Assembly (NCBI RefSeq): GCF_030052815.1 | Contig: NC_079507.1 | Span: 61,536,619-61,600,618, forward strand | Source: Hevea brasiliensis | Taxonomy: Eukaryota > Streptophyta > Magnoliopsida > Malpighiales > Euphorbiaceae | DNA: 64,000 nt | Reading direction: 5' to 3' | Part shown: one piece after another, positions 38,298 through 50,099 of the stretch | Position numbering within the stretch: the first letter of the stretch is position 1 | Layout of the letters: each line of letters begins with the position of its first letter | Translations under genes and position numbers: made by a program | The notes under the pieces: model-generated | The model's input: only the letters and a program-made list of their open reading frames with translations | Database searches by the model: none | Told to the model about the DNA's origin: nothing

Positions 38298-41200
38298 TCA
38301 TCTCTGTGGGGGATCCACAGTCCGAACATTTGCACCTGTCATTCCTTCAATTCTATCTTTTGTTATCTCCACAAAATGCCCCACTATTTCATGAAACTGC
38401 TTCAGCCCAGACAGTGGGAGAATTATGGAGGACCTGTCAGAACCAGCAACCTGTAATTATCACAAAACTTCTTTAATTAACCCTGAAGTCTTTGATAACA
38501 TAATGATATTACAATCTGACTACCAATATATACACATGCAGCTATATATATGTGTACATTATCTACCTTTTCAATTTTGGTTCTCTTTCATGTAAAATAA
38601 TTCTTTTTTTCTATTCATTTTCTCTCATTTTTGGCCATCAAGTATACAAGCTTTTATTAAGTGATTCAATGTAAACCTTCGGTTACATTCTGTCCAAACT
38701 ACTAAGTGGGATGCTCGTGGCAATTGAAGAAGAAAATAAAAAGTGGAAAAAATTTATCAGAGAGGATATGGTTGACGCATCCTTGTTAAAGATTGAAATG
38801 ACATAGGGCAGAAAGTAAAGACAAAAGAGAAAGGAAAAAAACAAAAGATAAACTACAAGTCCCTCTTATAGGCAATTACATCAACAGAAAACAAAATAGT
38901 AGGCACACATCTAATGACTTCAACAGACTCCTAAAGTGACTCCAACAAAATAACCACTCCCATAAACTAGGACAAAAACAAACTCAAACACAAACCGCTC
39001 CTTTGACTTATTCACCAACAATCCCTCCCTTAAACTGATTGACTGCAAACATTCAGTTTAAACAAATTCTGAAACATATACTCCAGCACGACCTTCGATA
39101 AACAAACACCAAACATAACAGTAGAGATTCTAGAGAAGTAAAAGAAGGGACATGAAGCAAAAGAAGAAATTGTGACGCCAAAGAAAAAGAATAGTAGAAT
39201 ATCAAATGGACTCTCTGTTTACAACTTTTTGTGCTGCCTTATCATGTTATTGTTGGGATTTAAAAGAAAAAAAAAATCAATGCAGTTTAATTGTTAAAGT
39301 TGATCAAACACTTGATACTTTTCAGCAAAGATTTGATTATGAAATTGGCAATATCATGGAATCTATATCCTTGATTTTAACTCACTTAGGTGTGGATAAC
39401 AAGCTTTTTTTTTTTTAATTTGGCTCAAATTGTGATTCAAACTCAATACCTCATAACTCTGAAGACAACTTCAGTATCAAAACTCATTGGTAGAAAAAAA
39501 ATATATTAATGTCGATAATGCCTCTAGCTCTATTACATTAGCTATTCCAACTGCATCTCCAACAATACTTTCTACTCATGCACTTCCCACCACTGCACGC
39601 TTAAGCTACAATTTATCCTTTAGACCTGATGATGGGATTAAGAATTAATCTGCCAAAATTTAATGGTGAGGGTGACCCAGAAATTTGCATAATTGGAGAA
39701 TATCATACTATGAAGAAGAGTGATTATCTCAGTTATTTGTTTGAAGGGTTATGCTTAAACATGGCGGCACAGTCTTGCACAACAACACCAAGTTCACTGA
39801 CAATTTTCAATCACTAATTAGGTGTTGATTTGACGTCAATGGAGCAAAAATTCATTCATGTTCACTATGAAAGAGAATTGTACTCCCAAGTTGAGTGTTC
39901 TCACACCATGGAGTTTCATAAACTAGTTGCTCCATGTAATTTTGAGTAGGAACTTCAACAGAGCATCACTAGGTAATAGGTATCTTAGTGGGCTTAAATA
40001 TGGCATTCAGATTGATCTAGAGGATAAGGAGTTCTCTTTTATAGACCATGCTGCAACATAAGCAAAGGAAGCTGTAAAGAGGAACAATTGTATGGACTTA
40101 AGGAAGAAAAGAGCATTTCAACCTCTGTTGTGCTAATCAAACCATCCCATCTTAAGACGTGTAAGAGTTTGCGTTGTTATGATTGTGGAGGAAAGGACAT
40201 ACATGTAGGAATTGTCCTAATAAATATAACGTTACTGCAGTTTGACAAAATTGATGAGGCACACAACAAACACAAAGAAGTTGATAGTGATTATGAGGAA
40301 TTTGTTGATCCAGTGGAATATTCAGGTTTGATGACTATATGAAGAAAATGGAGGACACCTTGAGCTTCACTCAAAATCACAGATGGTTATGCTTGAAAGT
40401 TTCAATACATTCAATGAAAATAAAGGGGCACCCAATATGAAATGAATAATTTAAGAGTCATATGCTATATATCAAGCAATGGAGTGAGTACAAACTGTTT
40501 GCAAGTATCTGTTCCAAAATTTCCTTGTCCTTGCGCTGATAATTCCAAACATCTAAAGCTATAGTATGAGTAGGCATATAAAGTTGGACTTTGAACCAGC
40601 GAGAACATGTCCTACTCAACCTAACCTAGATGGCAGCTCTGTAACTCTTTGGAGAATTTGAACACCTGCAGTTACTGTAACTCTCCTCTGAGGAAGCTTT
40701 TTTTTCTTTTTTTTTTGGTGGGCTGGGGTGGGGTGGGGGGAGAGAACTAGGGTTTTTCTTAAAGAAGGATGTATTCCTATTGAAGGTGGGTTTAGATATG
40801 ATATAGAAAGAGAAAAATAAATGAAAGAAATAGATGAGAATGAACAATAGTAACTCTTTCAATTGCTTAATGCTCAACCAAAGCCTAAACAAAATATAAT
40901 TAAGATATAAATCCCTTAAATAAAAAGTAAAATAAAATAAATAACTCCAATCCTAAAATAGGATTGCATAACACATAATGAAAAACAAATAATATAAAGC
41001 TCTATTTAAAAAAAAATCATAAAACTTGCCTCAGAAATTCTCAAGAAATGACCTCTGTTGTTGCTACCAAGATCAAAGAAGAATTTCTTCTGGTCAGCTC
41101 TGATCACCTTTGAAACCCCCATATTTCCAATTTCTTCCTGTGCTGTTAGTTCAACTGACCTATCTACATTCAATTCAGATGCTGAAGCAGGTTGGCTATT

Positions 41201-44200
41201 GTGGCCAGATATGAAGCCAGCCCCTACATCATCCGAAAGGCCAACAAGGCGCTCTGAAGATTCAGAATTTTGCTGTTTTTGCACCCAAGAAACAGGTGGT
41301 GGAAAAGTTGGCAAATGAGATCCCTCTTAAAAATAGAATGAATGTTCTTTCAAGGTAAAGGGAAGAAGCATGAGCATGCAACACAAAGGAACCTGATTGG
41401 GCATTATAAATAGCCTTGAAGCTTCATTGATCTCTGCTAAAATATTTCTGAATGCTGCCCAACCTTCATTCCGGGCACTTCCAGCAGGAACAATTATGGT
41501 ACTCCGATTTCTACTAACAGAAGCTTCAGATACCTGTATGTATATGTTCATTAGAGCAGTTAATGCAGAGGATGTATCAAATCTAACAGGCCCAAAGTGA
41601 GAAAATAAAAGAGATGAAAAAGGCGCTTCAAGTATTGTTGCACTTTTCACTCACTTTGCACCCTGCCTACCCTTAGGAAGGGAGGAATTGGTGCTCCAAG
41701 CAACAGGATGCTTAATATCCACATGTACTACACAGAAATGGAAAACTCATGTGATCACAAAGGAGATAGCTATTGAAGATAAAATATTAAAAGACCTGCT
41801 TGATCTTCCAAGAAGGTATCAGAAGACATTGAGAGTGATAAGGATCCAGATAGTTCTTTCCCATTTTGTTCTGTAACAATATTTGACTTTGAAGATACAT
41901 AGGTCACCCCTAGTCCTCTAAATATCCAAAACTTTAAAGTATGATAACAACCATACATATAGCTAGAAATTATTAATGAGATCAGATTGCATCACAGAAC
42001 CCAATGCACTTATGACAAAATCATACCAATAATTAAATCAAAATCTATGAAATCCAGTATTCTGAGAAGATTGGAGAGGATAATTCCTATCCTGCCAAGC
42101 TCAGTCGCGTTCCCACCCCACATAAAGATTGGGAACTAGACCATTTAATAGCAAGACAAAAATAATGCCCCATAGATTGATTATTGATGATGAAAACTCA
42201 CACCAGTCAAGTGACAGTTACACTAATTTCCATTGGATCTGCATAACTCTATTAACTGTTCTCAAGGACAAAGCATCTAAGTCAGCGCTCGTTATGCAAG
42301 TGCCCCTGACCTTACTAGGCAAGATATTATACTTTTCTGAAAGAAATGGTACCTGGTTCCTGCAAAGGCAATTAAAGGATTGCATATAATCCAGAAAAAT
42401 TAAACATCACCTTTGCTCAACACTACATGATCAAAACCTTAAAGTCTGCTTATTTACATATTTTGGCTGATAGACAGTAGATTATTTTCTTTTTTTGGAG
42501 CAAAAGCAAAAAGAATACTAGTTTTTTTCTTAGCACTGAGGATTTCACAGTCACAGAATTGGAAATATTGTAAGCAATATTGGCCACCCCTACTGTAAGT
42601 TTTTTCAAACAATTCGAAAATGGCTCAAATCAACTAAAAAACAAACATTAAATTATATATGCAACATAAATGGGCTGATAGCATTCAAACAAATAATTGC
42701 ATAAAAGAAAGCACAATAGACACTAGAGTTAAAAGAAAGGAAAAGCCTAATAATATTAAAACAATTGTCAGATTCAATATATAATAAACGATATTTAAAA
42801 CCCTTCTGTGGAAACAATTTAGAGCTTTATCCATTTACTTCCATAGGCAGCATCCTCAAAATTACTTCCCAAACCCATAGATGTTCAGATCATGATAAAC
42901 AACCTGGTTACTTTTGGATATTCCAAGCCATCAACGTCTACCATTCGTTTACTCATACTCAAATTTTCATAGAAACTAGGGAGCTGGTGCTCTTAAATAA
43001 CATCATTCAAGTTCCACTTATTCATCAGTTGCTTCACAGCACAGTGCAGTATGGTGAGTGATGGACTTCATTAGGAGATTAACAAAATGGAAGATTTAGA
43101 AAAAAGCAGATTTACTGACATTTCTAACTTTACCAATTAATTCTTCAACTGGAGGAGGGTGTAAAGATGTTCTGTACAAAAAAAATTGAAGCATGCCAAA
43201 TGCAAATGCTTCAACTTGACTAATAGCACAGACCATATCCACATTTTCTACCACCTCTCAATAATGTTAATTATGAACTTAACCAAATCTAGTAACGTGG
43301 TCCCTAACTCTAGAGCCAAACTGCCAAAGGCAAGATGAGTTAAAAGAACTGAATGAATAAATTTATATTCTAAGAAGCTAAAATCAAATGCTTAGAGGAC
43401 ATAGGAGATGAAATTAGCTAAAATGACTAGATCATGTACAATGAACACTATAGCATCTCAATAGAACATTCTAGTAATATGTCAGCCAAAGGAAAGGGAA
43501 AATATAGGACCAAAACAGATCAATTGGGCCAATCCTGATAGGCATAGTAATTTAATACAGGGCACTAAGGAGGTGCAATCTATTTAGAAAAAAACTAAAA
43601 AATCAGATACAAGATAAGAATTTTTCTTATATGATAGTTGTTTAGTGGTTTAGCTCCCCTCCAAAAATTTGTTCTCCATTCTTTACCAATATGCAGCTGT
43701 CAACATATTAACGAAATCTCAATGTCCTGAGACTGCTAAATGATACAAGCAATGCCGAATGCCTAAGAAGAGAGGAGAGAGGGAGGGGGGAAGAACTTAA
43801 TCTTTGGCTGGTTCTTTGGTTCAGTTCCTCACAAAAACTCTAAAGTGTTTACATTAATGCGATATAGAAAACAGACATTTTCTCTTCAAGTTCTGTTTCC
43901 AATTCTTTTAAATTTTTTCACCTAACCACTTTTACTACATCTTGCATACAATACTGTTGATGAGGGGATACACCATCGAGCTCCAACCAATGATTTACAA
44001 AAGTAATTGAGGAAACATAAAACCAAGCAACTTGATAAACAAAGTTCCGCAGATTGAAGTTTCTCTCAAAAAACAAGGATCTAAAAGTGTAGATCAGAAA
44101 TACACTTTCAGTTATTTAACTGAGAAAAGGGCAAATTTTAGATTTAAAACACATATTTTAAGACCTAGCTCCTAAGACATCAGAATTTAGATATTATACC

Positions 44201-45669
44201 TAAATTTCATCCTCTTACCTATATGATTTCAACTACTAAAAATTCTCATCTCTGGAAAATACTAAAAAAATCTTATCTTTGGGGTATATCCTTTGATTGA
44301 GTACAAAAACAACCAAAAACCACCAAAGAGCGATTGCTGCCTTGCAGGAGCTTAAGTGACTTAATGCAACTCCAACAGCATAAAGGGCAAACTGTTTGTT
44401 CCTAACATTACCTTAATTATAGTCATTTTGTTAATGATTTTTTTTCCTTTGCTACGATGTGGTAGTTCATGACCTTTGAATTATTTATTGGTAGCTGCCC
44501 AATGAAGAGAGTCAGACAGATGAAGGGTAAGCATCTGGAGGTCATCACTACATCTGTTAATTTGAGCAGATAATGAAATCAACGTAGCTAGACTTCACAG
44601 ATTTTGAATCAATAGATAGGGCAAATTAATCAATTCACCAGCTTCATTTAATAATTCAAACCCCTAACAGGCATATATTAGCATTAACCATCACCCTTTT
44701 TTTTTCCTTTTTGCTTTTTTAAATGGAAAAGAAAAAAAAATTAGGAAAGAGAATAAAAGTATAAGCAGGAGTACAAGGCACCAAGCTTCCTGATTTTGCC
44801 AAATATCCACTAAATGATTAATACTAAAGCACAGAACAGCAGCCTTAGAAGAATCACAATTTATTATTCGAAATTAGAATTTCACATTAGAAAAATTCAT
44901 TTTGCAACATGTTACATCCTGCATATTACTAGATAATTCACTAAGCACCCAATATTTACTGCATACCTAAATAGTAAATAGGGATAAAAAACCATATAAA
45001 ATTGGAGCAAGCAATACAATGTGCATTTTTTTTTGTAATAATAATAATAATAATAATTGGGCTGGACAGGTTATGAGCATGACTCAAAAGCAATAGACTT
45101 AAAAGTTATAGCAAGTAAAATGTTAAAGAGTATGAAGTAGGCTTGCAAGTGTTTATGCAGAAGTATAAGATATTGAAAGAGAAGGTCTTTGGTCCGGTTA
45201 CCTTCAAGAAGCGGCCTCTCCTGTTTTCACCAATATCAAAGTAGAACACCTGTAATTGACATTCATAATGCGGCAATTAAAAAGAAAGAAATGAAAAGAA
45301 AAGAATAGAGAAGAGAATGAAAATGGAAAATGCCTTGGTGTCGAGCTGCAATTCTTTGCTAAAGAGGTCCTGATCATCAGAATTGACATAGTAATTGAAG
45401 AGATCCAAGAACCAAGAAATCCCAGAGGAAGGGACGATGATGGTAGACCTGGTGGCAGAAGTCTTCTCAGAAATCTTCAAATAACGTCCACGAGGGTTCT
45501 CCTTCAGATCGAAATAGAACAGCTTGTGCTCCACCTGTAACGTCTTGCACATCAGCTCGACATCATTCCCTCCTCCACCTCCAGCACCACCAACACCAAC
45601 AGAACCAGCACCGCCGCCAGCAGCAACAGCAGCTCCTCCAGCTCCTCCGCCACCGGAATTCCCCTCCAT
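38298..45669 (-). CDS. PURA1: Transcription factor Pur-alpha 1-like, purine-rich single-strand DNA/RNA-binding protein
   Basis: Exons in transcript order: 45334-45669, 45202-45249, 41393-41533, 41030-41323, 38298-38450, giving 323 residues in one frame. After a Gly-rich N-terminus (5-35) come three PUR repeats, about 37-95 (LFYFDLKENPRGRYLKISE), 105-171 (VFYFDIGENRRGRFLKVSE) and 238-310 (FFFDLGSNNRGHFLRISE). The protein ends VRTVDPPQR. Plant Pur-alpha binds purine-rich and telo-box DNA and RNA in the nucleus and cytoplasm and is linked to ribosomal-gene promoters. Two introns appear to start with GC rather than GT: after LQLDTK (AAG|GCATTT) and after LRISE (GAG|GCAAGT). No GT donor fits the phase at either place. 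Introns of 3.7 and 2.6 kb are unusually long, and the latter holds a gag relic. Confidence 0.93.
39206..40345 (+). mobile_element. Decayed LTR-retrotransposon gag fragment in a Pur-alpha intron
   Basis: Broken plus-strand frames look like a Ty3/gypsy-type capsid gene: an N-terminal helical piece (39206-39415), the LPKFNGEGDPE signature (39644 on), and a CCHC zinc-knuckle signature near 40170-40215 whose halves lie in two frames one base apart. An acidic tail follows (DEAHNKHKEVDSDYEEF). Stops and frameshifts separate the pieces. No protease or polymerase part and no LTR pair were found. It lies antisense to the host gene. Confidence 0.6.
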
Positions 45670-46016
45670 GTATGCAACAATAGTTAAATAGGATATATAA
45701 ATTTACGGAAGAAATGGAGTGGTGTTTCCTTAGAGTGACAAAACTCTCTCTTCAAAAGTCAAAACCCACCGCCATAAAAAGCCAAAATGAAGTGTGTGTA
45801 CAGTGATTGGTTTCAAAGCAAAGGGTAATAAAAAGACAGATCTACAAGATAATTAGAAGATTTAAAGCTCTCCAGTTCTGCAATAACTCGTTGCGTTTAG
45901 GGTTTGGAGGAGGAGGAGGATGAAGAAGAAGCAGCAGCAGCAGGGATAATGAGGATTGACTTAGTCTCATATTCAATTTTTTTTTTTTTTTAATAAAATT
46001 AATAATTCTGTTTCCC

Positions 46017-46048
<32 letters not shown>

Positions 46049-48440
46049 CTCAAAGAGTGACCTTAACCAAATAACGTTTTTTACGCTTTTCTACTTACTG
46101 CTGCCCCCTGCCATGGTAATGCTAAGCACTTTCAAAGCTTTAAGCAAACAACCCATGTCTTTCTACCAACAGAACATTTTTTTTTAATTAATTTTAATTA
46201 AAACTCAACTCAACGCTTTACGGTGTTAAAAATATTTCAGTATCATTAATTTTTTTAATTATTATTATTTTTAAATATTGTCTCAAATTACTCAACAAGC
46301 GACAATGAGGAGTGGCAATTGTAATTATCATGCTCTCCTTGTTATTTGTCACTATTCAAGCATCCAGATGGATATCTTGAATAAAGAATTATCCAAGTTG
46401 GAGGCTTAAGATAACAAGCAGGTGCTTTGCCTTGCATGTCTTTATCTTAGCCTTTGTATTTATGGGAAGTATGGTAAATATGTCAATAATTTATTTTTTT
46501 TTTTACAAAAATATCAATAAATTTTAGTTTAATATATTACACTGTATTTAACATGCTGGAATTTAAAATACATAATTCATTGTTCCAAATAAAATTTATT
46601 CATAAATAAATTTTCATATTTAATATATTAAAATTTTAAATATATATTTAAATTAAATTACACAAATCATATTTAAAATAAATGCAGGATTAAAAAATTA
46701 TTTACATTTAGTTTCTAAAATATCCTTGGCATACTATTATTATGAAATAAATAATAAATTTATAATTATATTTATTTTACTTAACATAATAATGTTGTAT
46801 TTATTTTTTGCTATTAAGATACATAATATGCTAATATTTTATATTTTATTATCCTTAAAATAATATCTATCACTGTGTAAATTAAATAGTTTAAAATGAC
46901 AAAATAATATTTATTAATGACACATATTTTCCTTATAGCTTATTTTCCAAGGTTAAATATATTTTGTTTATTTTGGCACAATATTAAATTTCATTGGTAG
47001 TGCCTTAATTTTCCACTAGTGTACAAGCTTATCATCGTCACAAAGTGTAGTGGGGGATCCCGACATCGTGAATACTAACATAGCAGAGACAAGACTGAGC
47101 CTCCCCACTATGTCCTGCCCAATTTCCTTTGTAGTTTAAAAATATATCTTTGAGTCATATAAATATGAAATTATAAAAAATTATTATTTAATTTTTATAT
47201 TTTCATAAAATTAATTATTTAATATTTATATTTAAAAAATATATTAATTATTTCGTATATTTTTATTTTATTTATTATTTCATCTACTTTTTATAATTTT
47301 TTTTATTGATATATTTAAAAAAAAAAGAAGAGTCATCATTATGCGACTAAATGCATCGATCTTAAAAAATGAATAGATAATATAATTATATTTTTAAATT
47401 ACATAAAATAAATAAAATTTAAATTAATGTATAAAATAATTAGACAGTTAAAGAGAAAGTAGAGTAAAGATATATTAATTAATTAATATGTTTTTAAAAT
47501 AAAAGATTAAATAATTAATTTTATTAAAATAAATAAATTAAAAAGTAATTTTTCATATAAATATTATAATACATTTAAAAATATACCATTATTATTTAAC
47601 ATATTTTTTTTAATTTAATAAAAGCATAATGAACTAATTATAGTTGATAGACTATTTTATTTTTTTATTATAATGGTAAATAATCTTATAATAAATAGAA
47701 GAAGGTATTCAAATTTGAAATCTCTTATTTTTTACATTAATCATTAATTTTCTATTTAAATTGATTACAGCGTGATATAATAAAATTTAATTTATTTTTT
47801 TATTTAATTAAATTATATGATATGATAAAATAAATATAAAAATTATTAAGGTACTATTTATTATTAGTTTAAATATATAAATAATTTAAGATATTTATTT
47901 AAATAAAATATTAATTATATTATCACCATAATAAGACATTTTTTAATTAAAAACTATAAATACTTTAACTATATATAATATTTAATGAAAAAATGAATTA
48001 TATAAGAATAAAATGATAATATCAAAATTTTAAATCATTCCAAATCTCTGATTTAATGATTTGAAAAATTATGATAAAATAATAGTTAAGAAATCATAAT
48101 TTTATAATTTAAAATTAAATTAAAAAAAATAATACTTTTAAATCTATAAAAAAATTATATCATATAATATGAATGTACGCACCACACCACGGTACTTGAT
48201 TAGGAGTGCAATTAATTTTTTTAATATTTTTTTAGTCCGAAAATTGTGGAATTATACTCAAACTTAGATCTATTACGTGTTAAATCTCTGGACTAATCAT
48301 GCATAAAATTTAATATAAATTTATATATTGTTTAATTATATATATATATAATTTATTTTAGATGAAGCTAAATTTAAATATTGGAGATAATTATCTTTTA
48401 AAATCACTGTAATTTTTAGAGACTGCACAGGAGCTGTGCA
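45670..48440. other. Divergent intergenic region between Pur-alpha and PPR gene
   Basis: The first 300-400 bases are the probable 5' UTR and promoter of Pur-alpha, including a CT-dinucleotide run. The rest (46180-48400) is AT-rich with no supported gene, apart from a more balanced patch at about 47030-47140 that I could not identify. Confidence 0.5.
46017..46042 (-). repeat. (CT)n / (GA)n microsatellite upstream of Pur-alpha
   Basis: Thirteen CT units, read as GA on the gene's strand, about 350 bases before the start codon. GA repeats are frequent in plant promoters and 5' UTRs, so a regulatory role is possible but not shown. Confidence 0.85.
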
Positions 48441-50099
48441 GTGTGCACGATGCACCTCCTTCCCTTTTCAGCGTCTCTACAGTTAACCACAAACAAACGT
48501 CTAGCAGAGCAGCTGATTTCCTTGCTACGCCACTGCTCCATTCTCAAGCACATAGAGCAAACACATGGGTTCATGGTTACCAGAGGGCTGGACCATGACA
48601 ACTTCCTTCTTAGCCGATTCATCGGTGCCTGTTCCTCTCTGGGCCTTTCTCCCTATGCCCATTCAGTCTTCACCCGCAAAGCAGAACCTGACATCTATCT
48701 TTACAACACTATGATCAGGGCTCTCTCTTTCTCTCAAACACCACCCCAGGCTGCCATCCTTCTTTTCAACAACATTCAGTCCGCGGGCTTGCGACCTGAC
48801 TCTTATTCCTACCCTTTTGTGTTAAAGGCCGTCATTCGATTGTTAGCTACTCAAACAGGGAGGCAAATTCATTGCCAAACAATTGGCGTTGGCTTAGACT
48901 CTGATCTTCACGTCGTCACTGCCCTTATTCAGATGTACTCTTCTTGTGGTTGCGGTTGTATTTCTGATGCTCGCAAGCTGTTTGATGGGGTATGCCTGAG
49001 AATAAGAGATGCGATTGTGTGGAACGCAATGGTTGCTGGTTATGCCAAGCTGGGTGACATGGAAAATGCTCAACACCTTTTTGATTGCATGCCTGAAAGA
49101 AATGTGATTTCTTGGACGGCTGTGATTTCTGGGTATGCTCAGATGAACCGGCCCCACCAAGCAATTGCCATCTTCCGGAGAATGCAGCTTGAAAATGTGG
49201 AGCCTGATGAAATCACAATGTTGGCTGCACTTTCTGCATGTGGCCATTTGGGTGCCTTAGAATTGGGTGAGTGGATTCATAGCTACATTGACAAACATGG
49301 ATTAAGTAGAACTGTTCCTCTTAATAATGCACTTATAGACATGTATGCAAAGTCAGGGAATATCAAAAAGGCATTACAAGTGTTTGAGAACATGAAGCAT
49401 AAAAATATCATAACGTGGACAACTATGATTTCTGGACTAGCTCTGCATGGACTTGGAAGGGAAGCTCTTGAATTGTTCTCTTGCATGGAAAAGGCTAGAG
49501 TTAAACCTAATGATGTTACTTTCATTGCCATCCTTTTTGCTTGTAGCCATGCCGGATTGGTTCAAATCGGTCAATCATTTTTTAGTAATATGAGATCGAG
49601 GTATGGGATTGAACCTAAGATTGAGCACTATGGATGCGTGATAGATTTACTTGGGCGTGCTGGTTATCTCCAAGAGGCGCGAGAACTGCTTGGACAGATG
49701 CCACTTGAGCCAAATGCAGCTATATGGGGATCTCTTCTTGCTGCTGCTTATACTCATGGTGATGCTGTGCTCGGAGAGCGCGCATTGCAGCACCTGATTA
49801 AGTTGGAGCCCAATAACAGTGGAAACTACGCACTTTTATCTAATATATATGCTTCTTGTGATAGGTGGAAAGCTTCCAGGGTGATGAGGACAGTGATGAG
49901 GGACAAAGGTGTTAGGAAGATGCCAGGAGGAAGTTTCATTGAAGTGAAAAATAGAGTTAATGAATTTATTGCGGGACAGACATCACATGCTCAATTTGAT
50001 GAGATATATGAAGTTCTATGCAATATAAATGGGCAATTAAGACTTGCCGAGCATTTGCAAAGAGAATGTGATGAGTTGCTTGAACATGGTCAGGGATAG
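48441..50099 (+). CDS. Pentatricopeptide repeat protein, PLS class, E subgroup (organelle RNA factor)
   Basis: Intronless frame of 552 residues, normal for this class. PPR proteins bind single-stranded organelle RNA, and PLS-class members usually specify C-to-U editing sites in mitochondria or plastids. Tandem PLS repeats run from about residue 50 to 420. Typical signatures are IYLYNTMIRALS (85-96), RDAIVWNAMVAGYAKLGD (189-206), RNVISWTAVISGYAQMNR (220-237), PLNNALIDMYAKSGNIKKAL (293-312) and KNIITWTTMISGLALHG (321-337). The E region follows (LEPNAAIWGSLLAAAYTHGD, 422-441, to about 500), then a short E+ part (FIEVKNRVNEFIAGQ, 499-513). There is no DYW domain, so editing would need a deaminase partner in trans. 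The N-terminus is compatible with a targeting peptide. A second Met at codon 4 is equally possible as start. Confidence 0.93.
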   Translation: MCTMHLLPFSASLQLTTNKRLAEQLISLLRHCSILKHIEQTHGFMVTRGLDHDNFLLSRFIGACSSLGLSPYAHSVFTRKAEPDIYLYNTMIRALSFSQTPPQAAILLFNNIQSAGLRPDSYSYPFVLKAVIRLLATQTGRQIHCQTIGVGLDSDLHVVTALIQMYSSCGCGCISDARKLFDGVCLRIRDAIVWNAMVAGYAKLGDMENAQHLFDCMPERNVISWTAVISGYAQMNRPHQAIAIFRRMQLENVEPDEITMLAALSACGHLGALELGEWIHSYIDKHGLSRTVPLNNALIDMYAKSGNIKKALQVFENMKHKNIITWTTMISGLALHGLGREALELFSCMEKARVKPNDVTFIAILFACSHAGLVQIGQSFFSNMRSRYGIEPKIEHYGCVIDLLGRAGYLQEARELLGQMPLEPNAAIWGSLLAAAYTHGDAVLGERALQHLIKLEPNNSGNYALLSNIYASCDRWKASRVMRTVMRDKGVRKMPGGSFIEVKNRVNEFIAGQTSHAQFDEIYEVLCNINGQLRLAEHLQRECDELLEHGQG

